Shown in pieces: positions 19,843 to 28,197 of a stretch of 64,000 nt of DNA. A model generated the notes under the pieces. It made no database searches. It worked only from the letters and a program-made list of their open reading frames with translations, and was not told the DNA's origin. The stretch is from Betaproteobacteria bacterium. Its GTDB lineage: Bacteria; Pseudomonadota; Gammaproteobacteria; Burkholderiales; SG8-39. Every line of letters begins with the position of its first letter. The stretch's first letter is position 1. The stretch covers positions 1-64,000 of the forward strand of contig JADJPT010000016.1 of the NCBI GenBank assembly GCA_016713125.1, given 5' to 3'. Both the position numbers and the translations under genes were made by a program.

Positions 19843-20726
19843 GGAGCGGCTGGGCGCAAGGGGAGGGCGGCCTGCGCCTTCACTATCAGGCCGCCGGCCC
19901 CGACGCCGGGCGACTGGTGCTGTTCCTGCACGGCTTCCCGGAGTTCTGGTACTGCTGGCGGCGCCAGCTCGAACACTTCGGCGTCGACCATCTGGCCGTG
20001 GCCCCGGACCTGCGCGGCTACAACCTCTCCGATCGCCCCGCGGATCCCCGCCTGTACCGCATGAAGACGCTGATCGAGGACATCCGCCTGCTGGCGGCCT
20101 CGTTCACGCAGGACAGGTTCGTGCTGGTCGCGCACGACTGGGGCGGGGCCGCCGCATGGAGCTTCGCGCTGGCGCACCCGGAACTGCTCTCGCACCTGGT
20201 GGTCCTGAATGCACCACACCCCTATGCCTTCTGGCGTGAACTGGCGCACAACGCCGCGCAACAGCAGGCCAGCGACTACTTCCTCCTGTTTCGCGACGCC
20301 AAAGCCGAGCGCGTGCTGTCCGAGAACGGTCATGCGCGCCTCGCCGCGATGCGTTTCGGTGGTCTGGGTGGTCAGGCCTCGACGGCGGACGCCGCGCAGC
20401 GCGCCGCCTACCTCGCGGCCTGGTCGCAACCCGGCGCGCTGACCGGCAGCCTGAACTGGTACCGCGCCACGCCCTTGTATCCGCCCGCGTCCGGCGACGC
20501 GGGAGCCGCGAAGCTGCGGCTCGAAGCGCAGGACTACGTGGTGCGCGTGCCCACTCTGGTGATCTGGGGGGAACGCGACACGGCTCTGCTGCCCTGTCTG
20601 CTCGATGGCATGGACGCACTGGTGCCGGACCTGCGCGTGGTGCGCGTGCCCGAGGCCTCGCACTGGATCCTCGACGAGGCGCCCGAACTGGTGAACCGCG
20701 AGATCCGCCGTTTCATCGCCGCCTGA
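19830..20726 (+). CDS. Alpha/beta hydrolase, epoxide hydrolase-like
   Basis: This is a 298-residue alpha/beta-hydrolase. The oxyanion motif HGFPEFWYCWR is at about residue 35. The nucleophile is an aspartate in VAHDWGGAAAW, and the triad is completed by the acid in WGERDTALLP and the histidine in EASHWILDEAP. An Asp nucleophile with HGFPE is the pattern of soluble epoxide hydrolases and haloacetate dehalogenases rather than esterases. A good ribosome-binding site (GAAGGAG) lies inside the preceding amidase gene, which it overlaps. Confidence 0.88.
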   Translation: MPELRSGWAQGEGGLRLHYQAAGPDAGRLVLFLHGFPEFWYCWRRQLEHFGVDHLAVAPDLRGYNLSDRPADPRLYRMKTLIEDIRLLAASFTQDRFVLVAHDWGGAAAWSFALAHPELLSHLVVLNAPHPYAFWRELAHNAAQQQASDYFLLFRDAKAERVLSENGHARLAAMRFGGLGGQASTADAAQRAAYLAAWSQPGALTGSLNWYRATPLYPPASGDAGAAKLRLEAQDYVVRVPTLVIWGERDTALLPCLLDGMDALVPDLRVVRVPEASHWILDEAPELVNREIRRFIAA

Positions 20727-20779
20727 GTCGCGCGACGTCCGACGCGTTTAGAATGGCCGCTCCCCCGAATGGAGCAAGC

Positions 20780-21241
20780 ATGAGTCCGGCCGCCACCTCC
20801 CTGAGCATGCAGGACCTCGCCACCCGCGTCGGCGAGGAAGTCGGCCTGTCGCCCTGGCTGGAGGTCACCCAGGAGCGCATCGACCTGTTCGCCAGGGCGA
20901 TCGACGACCCGCAGTGGATACACGTGGATCCGGTGCGCGCCGCGGCCTCGCCGTTCGGCGGCACCATCGCGCACGGTTTCCTGACGCTGTCTCTGCTCAC
21001 CCACCTGATCGAGACCACCTTCTCCTTCGCCGAGCGCAAGATGGGCATGAACTACGGCCTGAACAAGGTGCGCTTCACGGCGCCGTTGCGCTCGGGTTCG
21101 CGCATCCGCGCGCGCTTCAGGCTGGCGGCCTGGGAGAAGATCGAAGGCGGCGCGCAAGTCACCTGGGGCGTGACGGTCGAGTGCGAAGGCGCCGACAAGC
21201 CGGTGCTGATCGCCGAGTGGATCGGCCGGCAGTACTGGTAG
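20780..21241 (+). CDS. MaoC-family dehydratase
   Basis: This is a 153-residue hotdog-fold protein of the (R)-specific enoyl-CoA hydratase/MaoC type. The hydratase motif reads DLFARAIDDPQWIHVD followed by SPFGGTIAHGFLTLSL, with the conserved Asp and His that add water to enoyl-CoA. The chosen start has GGAGC eight bases upstream; an ATG at 20753 is in frame but lacks a site. An SDR gene follows, so the pair may form a hydratase/dehydrogenase module. Confidence 0.92.
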   Translation: MSPAATSLSMQDLATRVGEEVGLSPWLEVTQERIDLFARAIDDPQWIHVDPVRAAASPFGGTIAHGFLTLSLLTHLIETTFSFAERKMGMNYGLNKVRFTAPLRSGSRIRARFRLAAWEKIEGGAQVTWGVTVECEGADKPVLIAEWIGRQYW

Positions 21242-21306
21242 TCGAGGGCCGGACCACGCCCGTTGCATATCGGTGACCCCTTCACTTCGCAGAACGAGGA
21301 AACAGC

Positions 21307-22080
21307 ATGTCCAAGGACTTACGCGTAGCGATCGTCACCGGCTCGTCATCGGGCATCGGTGAGGCGACCGTGCTGGCGCTCGCGCGTCGCGGCTGGGCCG
21401 TGGTGGTGAATTACTCGAAGAGCGCCGAGAACGCCGAGCGGGTCGCCGCGGCCTGCCGCGCTGCCGGCGGCCAGGCGATCGCCGTGCAGGGCGACGTCGC
21501 GCTGGATGCCGACTGCCGGCGTCTGGCCAGGGCCGCGCTCGATCAGTGGGGTCGCATCGATGCGCTGGTCAACAACGCCGGCACCACCAAGTTCTGCGCG
21601 CACAAGGATCTAGAGGGCCTGTCGGCCGAGGACTTCCAGCGCATCTACGCGACCAACGTGATCGGGCCCTTCCAGATGACGCGCGCGACCGCCGAGGCCC
21701 TCAAGGCCTCCGGCCGCGGCTCGGTGGTGAATGTCTCCTCGGTGGCCGCGCACATCGGCACCGGCTCCTCGATCGCCTACGCGGCTTCCAAGGGCGCGCT
21801 GAACACCATGACCTACTCGCTGGCGCGTGCGCTGGGACCCCAGGTGCGCGTCAACGCCGTGTCGCCCGGGTTCGTCCGCACGCCCTGGATGATCGCCGGC
21901 CACGGCGAGGAGAACTACAAGAAGCGCGCCGAGCATTACGCCTCGCTGGTGCCGCTGTCCGCGACCTCGGAACCGGAGGACGTGGCCGACGCCATCGTCT
22001 GGCTCATCGAAGGCGCGTCGAGAACCACCGGCGAGAACATACGGGTCGACGCCGGCATGCACATGGCGCAGGCGCGCTGA
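21307..22080 (+). CDS. SDR-family NAD(P)-dependent oxidoreductase
   Basis: This is a 257-residue classical short-chain dehydrogenase. The cofactor motif TGSSSGIG is at about residue 11 and NNAG at about residue 90. The catalytic Ser (VNVSSVAA) and YxxxK (YAASK) are in place, and PGFVRTPW follows. It resembles FabG-like 3-oxoacyl reductases. It is the second gene of a same-strand run that continues with a cupin and an enolase-superfamily enzyme. Confidence 0.93.
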   Translation: MSKDLRVAIVTGSSSGIGEATVLALARRGWAVVVNYSKSAENAERVAAACRAAGGQAIAVQGDVALDADCRRLARAALDQWGRIDALVNNAGTTKFCAHKDLEGLSAEDFQRIYATNVIGPFQMTRATAEALKASGRGSVVNVSSVAAHIGTGSSIAYAASKGALNTMTYSLARALGPQVRVNAVSPGFVRTPWMIAGHGEENYKKRAEHYASLVPLSATSEPEDVADAIVWLIEGASRTTGENIRVDAGMHMAQAR

Positions 22081-22098
22081 ACGACATTGGAGATTTCG

Positions 22099-22614
22099 AT
22101 GAACAGTCCTGAACGCATCCCGTACCAGAAGCCTCAGCCGCGCGACATGCGGCCGGACATGGTGATCCAAGACGCGATGGGCGAGCACGACCCGCGCCTG
22201 TGGGTGCCGCTCAGCGAGCACATCTCGGTGCGCCCGCTGCAGTTCAACGTCACGCAGGGCCAGTACACCCACGTGATGCGGGTCACCAAGGCGGGGCTGA
22301 TCGCCCGCCACCGCCACTCGGGGGCGGTGCACGCCTGGGTGTTCAAGGGCCGCTGGCTGTACCTCGAGCACGACTGGGTCGCCGAAGAAGGCAGCTACAT
22401 CTTCGAGCCGCCGGGCGAGACGCACACGCTGGTGGTGCCCGAGGGTTGCAACGAGATGGTGACGCTGTTCCAGGTCAACGGCAGCCTGATGTACGTCGAC
22501 CCAGAAGGCAACAGCACCGGCTACGACGACGTCTTCACGCGCGTCGAGAAGGCGCGCGCGCACTTCACCGCCGCGGGGCTGGGCGCGGACTACGTCGAGC
22601 GCTTCATACGCTAG
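22099..22614 (+). CDS. Cupin protein of the 2,4'-dihydroxyacetophenone dioxygenase-like family
   Basis: This is a 171-residue single-domain cupin. The metal site is ARHRHSGAVHAWVFKGRW (histidines near residues 72, 74 and 79), with a later histidine in PGETHTLVVPEG. Such cupins bind iron and include 2,4'-dihydroxyacetophenone dioxygenase, which cleaves an alpha-hydroxyketone. The start at 22099 follows TTGGAG. TTG at 22087 is an alternative. It lies 2 bp upstream of the enolase-superfamily gene, so the two are almost surely co-translated. Confidence 0.8.
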   Translation: MNSPERIPYQKPQPRDMRPDMVIQDAMGEHDPRLWVPLSEHISVRPLQFNVTQGQYTHVMRVTKAGLIARHRHSGAVHAWVFKGRWLYLEHDWVAEEGSYIFEPPGETHTLVVPEGCNEMVTLFQVNGSLMYVDPEGNSTGYDDVFTRVEKARAHFTAAGLGADYVERFIR

Positions 22615-22616
22615 GC

Positions 22617-23726
22617 ATGAAGATCACCGACCTCACGCTGAGCCTGTTCGCCTGGGACGGCATCCCGGCCACCAGCTACGGCGCGCACAGCGGCAAGTTC
22701 TCGGGCTCCAGCGTGCTGGGCCTGCTGGCCATCGAGACCGACGCCGGCATCACCGGCCACGCCTTCCTGGGCTCGGCCTTCTATCCGGCCGACATGGACG
22801 GGCCCAGCCTGATCCGCTTCCTGAAGCCGCTGCTGCTCGGCCAGGATCCGCTGGACCGCGAGCGCCTGAACCAGGCCATGTGGAAGCGCGGCCGCACCAC
22901 CACCGTGCGCGCCATCGGCGCGATCGACGTGGCGCTGTGGGACATCGCCGGCAAGGCGGCAAGCCAGCCCATCCACCGGCTGCTGGGAACCTTCCGCCAC
23001 AAGGTGCCGGTGTACGCGAGTTCGGCCGTGCTGCCCGACGCGCAGGCCTATGCCGAGGAGGCGGTGAAGTTCCGCGACAACCGCTGGCACGCCTACAAGA
23101 TCCATCCGCCGCAGGCCTGGCGCGAGGACATCAAGGTCTGCGAGGCGGTCAGGAGGGCGGTGGGCGACGACTACACGCTGATGCTGGATTCGACCTGGGC
23201 CTACGACTACACCGAGGCCATGCGCGTGGGTCGCGCCATCGAGCAACTGGGTTTCCACTGGTACGAGGACCCGCTCGCCGACCAGGACATCTACAACTAC
23301 GCCAAGCTGCGCGAGAAGCTCGACATTCCCATCATGGCCACCGAGTACCCGTACGCGGGTTTCGATTCCTACGCGCCCTGGATCGTGCAGCGCGCCACCG
23401 ACTACCTGCGCGGCGACGTGGCGGTGAAGGGCGGCATCACCACGCTGGTGAAGACCGCGCACCTGGCCGAAGCCTTCCGCATGAACTACGAGGTGCACCA
23501 CGGCGGCAACTCGCTGAACAACGTGGCCAACCTGCACGTGATCGCGGCGATCCGCAACACGCAGTACTTCGAGGTGCTGCTGCCGGATGCGGCGCAGAAG
23601 TACGGCCTGGTCGAGGACATCGCCATGGACGCCGAGGGCTATGTGCACGCGCCCACCGGTCCCGGATTGGGCGCGCAGATCGATTTCGAGCTGATCGCGC
23701 GCAAGCAGAGCGCGGTGCTGCGCTAG
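22617..23726 (+). CDS. Mandelate racemase/muconate lactonizing enzyme family protein (enolase superfamily)
   Basis: This is a 369-residue enolase-superfamily acid-sugar or carboxylate enzyme. The capping domain is N-terminal and the barrel starts near residue 130. The base position reads HAYKIHP (K-x-H rather than the usual K-x-K). The metal ligands are visible as LDSTWAY (Asp), WYEDPL (Glu) and ATEYPY (Glu), and VHHGG gives the late histidine. These enzymes abstract a proton alpha to a carboxylate, giving racemisation or dehydration. The reaction here is not known. Confidence 0.88.
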   Translation: MKITDLTLSLFAWDGIPATSYGAHSGKFSGSSVLGLLAIETDAGITGHAFLGSAFYPADMDGPSLIRFLKPLLLGQDPLDRERLNQAMWKRGRTTTVRAIGAIDVALWDIAGKAASQPIHRLLGTFRHKVPVYASSAVLPDAQAYAEEAVKFRDNRWHAYKIHPPQAWREDIKVCEAVRRAVGDDYTLMLDSTWAYDYTEAMRVGRAIEQLGFHWYEDPLADQDIYNYAKLREKLDIPIMATEYPYAGFDSYAPWIVQRATDYLRGDVAVKGGITTLVKTAHLAEAFRMNYEVHHGGNSLNNVANLHVIAAIRNTQYFEVLLPDAAQKYGLVEDIAMDAEGYVHAPTGPGLGAQIDFELIARKQSAVLR

Positions 23727-23727
23727 C

Positions 23728-25051
23728 ATGGCCGCCATGAACGATCCCGTGTTCGCCGGTTCGTTGTGGTCGGCGACCGCGCCGGCCGCACCAGCCACCG
23801 CCGCGCTTGAGGGCGAGACGCGCGCCGACGTGGCCATCGTCGGCGGCGGCTTCACCGGCCTGTCGTGTGCCCTTGCCGCCGCGTTGGGCGGTGCCCGCGT
23901 CGTGGTGCTGGAAGCCGGTCCTATAGGTTATGGCGCTTCGGGTCGCAACAACGGCCAGGTGATCCCCACGCTGTCGCGGCTGGATCCCGATGACGTGCCC
24001 GGGCGGATTCCGGCCGGGGCGGGCGGCGCGGCCAAGGGCGAGCAGCTGGTGCAACTGGTGGCCGATTCGGCGCGCCACACCTTCGACCTGATACGCAGGC
24101 ACGGCATTGCCTGCGAAGCGGTGCAGAACGGCTGGGTGCAACCGATGCATTCGCCGGGCCGCATGAAGCTGGCCGAAAAGCGCGTGAAAGCCTGGAGCCG
24201 GCGCGGCGCCGGTCGAACTTCTCGACGCCAGGGGCGTGGAGGCGGTCACCGGCTCGAAGTTCTGGTACGGCGGCTGGGAGAATGCCAGCGGCGGCAAGCT
24301 GAATCCGCTGGCCTACGTGCGCGGGCTGGCGCGCGCGGCCATCGACGCCGGCGCGGCTGTGCACACCGACAGCGCCGTGCTGTCGGTGCAACGCAGCGGC
24401 AGCCTGTGGCGCGTGAGCACCGCACGCGGTGCGGTGCTGGCCGACAAGGTGGTGATCGCCACGCATGCCTACGGCGACAGTTTTTCGTCTTCGCTGTGGC
24501 CGCGGCTCATGCAGACCGTGTTCCCGGTGCGCAGCCACCAGCTGGCCACGCAGGTCTATCCGAAGGAATTGCGCGACAGCGTGCTGCCCGAGGATCACGC
24601 CTGCTCGGACTCGCAGGGCGACCTGCATTTCTTCCGCTGGGACGACCACGGTCGCCTGATCACCGGGGCGGCGCTGGCCATCCCGTTCGGCTGGCGCGAG
24701 CGCGCCGCGGAGCGCGCCTCTGCGCGCATCGCGAAGGTGTTTCCGCAGCTTGGCCGGCCGAAATTCGACCACGTCTGGCACGGTTATGTGGGCATCACCT
24801 GGGATCGGCTGCCGCATTGCCATGAACTGGCGCCCGGCGTGCTCGCTTTCGTCGGCTGCAACGGGCGCGGCGTTGCGCTGGCCACTTCCATCGGCACCGA
24901 ACTGGCCAGGGCCGTGCTGGGCGCCAAAGTCGCCGACCTGCCGATGCCTTTCACGCCGCTCGATCCGTTCCCCGCGCACGGCATCGCGCGCAGGTTCACG
25001 TCGTTTCCCATCATCCTTTACCGTCGTCGTGACGCCAAAGAGGTCGCATGA
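23728..25051 (+). pseudogene. FAD-dependent amine/amino-acid oxidoreductase (DAO family), frameshifted
   Basis: This is a DAO/PuuB-type flavoprotein. The N-terminal FAD motif is VAIVGGGFTGLSCALAAA (residue ~35), followed by EAGPIGYGASGRNNGQV. The C-terminal part carries GYVGITWDRLPHC and FVGCNGRGVALATSIG, typical of this family. The frame shifts by one extra base between 24202 and 24208. Corrected, the protein has about 440 residues. It overlaps the next gene by ATGA and follows the enolase-superfamily gene by 1 bp. It probably oxidises an amine or imino acid to an aldehyde or ketone. Confidence 0.85.
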
Positions 25052-26094
25052 TCAAGCGCAAACTCGGACACAGCACGCTGGAAGTCACCGACCTGTGCCT
25101 GGGCACGATGACCTGGGGCGAGCAGAACACGGAGGCCGAGGCGCACGCGCAGATCGAATGGGCGCTGGCGCACGGCATCAACTTCATCGACACCGCCGAG
25201 ATGTATCCGGTGCCGCCGAACAAGGACACGCAGGGGCGCACCGAAACCATCCTCGGCAGCTGGGTCGGCAGGAACAAGGCGCGTCGCAAGGACTTCGTGC
25301 TGGCCACCAAGATCGCCGGTCCCGGGCGGCGCGACTGGATCCGCAACGGCGAAACGCATCTGTCGAAGAAGACCATCCCCTGGGCGATAGGCGACAGCCT
25401 CAAGCGCCTGCAGACGGACTACATCGACCTCTACCAGATCCACTGGCCCGAGCGCTACGTGCCCGGCTTCGGCACCTGGCAGTTCGATCCGACCAAGGAT
25501 CGCGAGGCCACCCCCATCCTCGAGTAGATCGAGGCCATGGCCGCGGCCATGAAGGCCGGCACCATCCGTGCCTACGGCTTGTCCAATGAGACCGCTTACG
25601 GACTGTGCGAGTTCGCGCGCGTGGCCAGGGAAAACGATCTGCCGCTGCCGGCCGCCACGCAGAACGGCTACAACCTGCTCTCGCGCCTGTTCGACGGCGA
25701 TCCGGCCGAGGCGAGCTTCCGGCTGGGCATCCCGCTGTTCGCCTATTCGCCGCTGGCCATGGGGCTGCTGACCGGCAAGTACGCCGGCGGTGCGCGACCG
25801 GCGCCGGCGCGCATGGTCAGGCTCGCGCCCTTCGGCGAGCGCTACATGCGGCCGCGCTGCCTGGAGGCCATGGCGGCCTACCTGCAGGTGGCGAAAAGAC
25901 ACGGCCTGTCGCCCACCGCCCTGGCGCTGGGCTTTGTCAAGAGCCGCTTCTTCACGGCTTCGACCATCGTCGGCGCGACCACGGTCAGCCAGCTCGAGGA
26001 ATCGGCGCGCGCCTTCGAGACCGTGCTCTCGCCCGAAGTCCTGGCCGAGCTGGATGCCGTCAACCAGGCCTGGCCCAGCCCCTCCGCGCAGTAG
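25048..26094 (+). pseudogene. Aldo/keto reductase (Tas-like), interrupted by an amber codon
   Basis: This is an NADPH-dependent aldo/keto reductase of about 348 residues. The catalytic tetrad is intact: Asp and Tyr in FIDTAEMYP, Lys in LATKIAG and His in YQIHWPER. A TAG at 25525-25527 falls between PILE and IEAMAA, where relatives usually have Gln, so a CAG-to-TAG change is likely. The downstream part is complete (GLSNETAYGLCEF; FAYSPLAMGLLTGKY; IVGATTVSQLEE). The start overlaps the stop of the FAD oxidase (ATGA). Confidence 0.88.
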
Positions 26095-26164
26095 GGCGGC
26101 GGGTTCGAGGCGGTAACCGTGCCGTGCGGGCCCGATAGGCTGCGGCCCGGTCATAGGGGGCGGC

Positions 26165-26170
26165 TATAAT
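26165..26170 (+). promoter_or_regulatory. Candidate -10 box for the DUF3301 operon
   Basis: A perfect TATAAT occurs 40 bp before the DUF3301 start. The -35 region is poor and GC-rich. It is the only consensus-like element in this gap. Confidence 0.4.
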
Positions 26171-26209
26171 CCGCGGGTCCGTCCGCCCTTCCCGGAACGC
26201 CTCTCCCGC

Positions 26210-26587
26210 ATGCCGGAAATCCTCGTACTGTTTCTGTTCGCCGCTGGCCTTTGGCTGTGGTTCGACACGCTGCGCGCGCGCGAGGCGGCGCTGGCGGCCG
26301 GGCGTGCGGCCTGCGAGCGTTACGGACTCATGCTGCTCGACGAAACCGTGGCCTGTCGCAGCACGCGCCCGGCGCGCGACGAGGACGGCCGCCTGCGTCT
26401 GGCGCGCCTGTACCGCTTCGAGTTCAGCGACAACGGCAACAATCGCCGCGAGGGCAGCGTGCGCATGCTGGGCGCGGACGCCGAGGCGGTGCAGCTGGAG
26501 CCGTATGCAATGAAGTTGCACCTGGTGCACGACGCCGGGACGCACGCCACCCAGGTGCATCGACACGATCACGAGGCGGGGCGATGA
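26210..26587 (+). CDS. DUF3301 family protein
   Basis: This is a 125-residue protein with one N-terminal transmembrane segment (residues ~3-20) followed by WFDTLRAREAA, the DUF3301 hallmark. The rest is a small cytoplasmic domain ending in a His-rich tail (HATQVHRHDHEAGR). The family has no known function. Its stop overlaps the start of the ferredoxin-NADP reductase gene (ATGA), so the two proteins are made together. Confidence 0.9.
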   Translation: MPEILVLFLFAAGLWLWFDTLRAREAALAAGRAACERYGLMLLDETVACRSTRPARDEDGRLRLARLYRFEFSDNGNNRREGSVRMLGADAEAVQLEPYAMKLHLVHDAGTHATQVHRHDHEAGR

Positions 26588-27339
26588 GCATCGCGGCCGG
26601 TGGCTGGCTCGCGGGCCGCGTGCTCGGCCAGACGCGCTGGACCGAGCGCCTGTACAGCCTGCAGGTCGAGGCGCCCATGCCGACGTTCGAAGCCGGGCAG
26701 TTCGCCAAGCTCGCGCTCGACATCGACGGCGAGCGCGTGGCGCGGCCGTACTCCTTCGTCAACGCGCCGGGCGACACCCCGCTGGAGTTCTATTACATCG
26801 TGGTGCCGGGCGGTCCGCTCACGCCGCGCCTGGCCGCACTCGAGGCGGGCGAACGCGTATGGCTGAGCGACAAGCCTTCGGGCTTCCTGGTGCTCTCCGA
26901 GGTGCCCGAGGCGCAGAACCTGTGGCTGGTGTCCACCGGCACGGGCATCGGGCCGTTCCTGTCGATCCTGCGCAGCCCCGCGCCCTGGGCGCGCTATGCG
27001 AAGGTGGTGCTGGTGCACGCGGTGCGCGAGGCCGCGGAACTGACCTATCGCGACACCATCGCCGGGATCGCCGCGCAGCGCGGCGCGCGCTTCGCCTACC
27101 AGCCCGTGCTCAGCCGCGAGGCGGCGCCCGGAACGCTGCCTGGCCGCATTCCGGCCCTGCTGGAGGACGGCCGGCTGGAAGCCGCGGCCGGCTGCGCGCT
27201 CTCGGCCGCCGACTCGCAACTGATGTTGTGCGGCAATCCGCAGATGGTGGCCGACACGCTTGCGATGCTCGCCGCGCGCGGCATGCGCAAACACCGCCGC
27301 CGCAATCCGGGCCAGATCACGGTGGAGAACTACTGGTGA
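26584..27339 (+). CDS. fpr: Ferredoxin--NADP reductase
   Basis: This 251-residue flavoprotein passes electrons between NADPH and ferredoxin or flavodoxin. The FAD site is ARPYSFVNAPGD (residue ~55). The NADP site is STGTGIGPFLSILR (~110) with LCGNPQMV (~215). The C-terminus ENYW is the aromatic end that stacks on FAD in the bacterial subclass. It overlaps the genes on both sides by 4 bp. It supports redox balance and oxidative-stress responses. Confidence 0.94.
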   Translation: MSIAAGGWLAGRVLGQTRWTERLYSLQVEAPMPTFEAGQFAKLALDIDGERVARPYSFVNAPGDTPLEFYYIVVPGGPLTPRLAALEAGERVWLSDKPSGFLVLSEVPEAQNLWLVSTGTGIGPFLSILRSPAPWARYAKVVLVHAVREAAELTYRDTIAGIAAQRGARFAYQPVLSREAAPGTLPGRIPALLEDGRLEAAAGCALSAADSQLMLCGNPQMVADTLAMLAARGMRKHRRRNPGQITVENYW

Positions 27340-28196
27340 GCGCAGGCCTGGGGCTGAAATTCGTGCTGCGCGGTTTCGTCGTGGCGGCCGTCGCGCTGCT
27401 CCTCTCGGGGTGCAGCGCGATGAAGCTCGCCTACGAGAACGCAGACACTTTCCTGATGTGGCGCGGCGGGCAGTACTTCGAGTTCCGGGGCGCAGCCAAG
27501 GAGGAGTACGCGCGGCGCGTACAGAAGTTCCTGGCCTGGCATCGCCGCATCGCCCTGCCGCAGTACGCCGCCCTCGCCGACGAGGCGGCAGCGCGGCTGG
27601 CGCGCGGGCTTTCGCAGGCAGACCTGATTTGGGGTTACGATGCGTTTCAGGTTCAGGTGCGCGCAGGACTGCGCGCCGCAGCCGCCGAAACGGCCGAACT
27701 CCTCGATGCGCTGGAGCCCGCGCAGATCGCGAGCCTGGAGCGGCGCCTGGCCGACGACAACCGCAAGTTCGCCAAGGATTACGGCCTCGCGAAGCCGGCC
27801 GGCGAACGGCGCAAGCGGCGTGTAGAGCGCAATGTCGAACGCATGGAGGATTGGCTGGGTACGGTGAGCGACGAGCAGCTGGAGCGCATCAAACTGTACG
27901 CGGCACGCGCGCCGCTGGACGAGGAGGGACGCGACCGCGAACGCCGCCGCCTGCAACGTGAGTTCGTGCTCATGCTGCGCGCTGGCGAGGCGCGCGCCAG
28001 GCTCGCCGAATGGGCGGTCAACTGGGAACAGCGGCGCGAACCCGAGTACGAGAAGGCGCGGCGCGCGCATCGCGAGGAGTATCAGGGCATGCTGCTCGAT
28101 CTGGACAGGACGCTCACGGCCGCGCAGCGCGCCCACGCAGTCAAGAGGCTGCGCGATTTCGCCGCTGATTTCCGCCTGCTGTCCGCCGGGGGCTGA
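27336..28196 (+). CDS. DUF6279 family lipoprotein
   Basis: This 286-residue lipoprotein has a signal peptide and lipobox LLSGC (Cys about residue 25) and then a highly charged, mainly helical domain with many Arg/Glu pairs. The GTG start overlaps the fpr stop (GTGA). It matches DUF6279, a family of unknown function, with the early MKLAYENADTFLMWR motif. The residue after the lipidated Cys is Ser, which favours outer-membrane sorting. Confidence 0.85.
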   Translation: MSAGLGLKFVLRGFVVAAVALLLSGCSAMKLAYENADTFLMWRGGQYFEFRGAAKEEYARRVQKFLAWHRRIALPQYAALADEAAARLARGLSQADLIWGYDAFQVQVRAGLRAAAAETAELLDALEPAQIASLERRLADDNRKFAKDYGLAKPAGERRKRRVERNVERMEDWLGTVSDEQLERIKLYAARAPLDEEGRDRERRRLQREFVLMLRAGEARARLAEWAVNWEQRREPEYEKARRAHREEYQGMLLDLDRTLTAAQRAHAVKRLRDFAADFRLLSAGG

Positions 28197-28197
28197 G

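Noticed and set aside
20747..20752. TAGAAT as a promoter before the MaoC gene
   Set aside because: It lies 27 bp before the start but has no -35, and similar TAGAAT strings occur at 53661 and 54773 in unrelated contexts.
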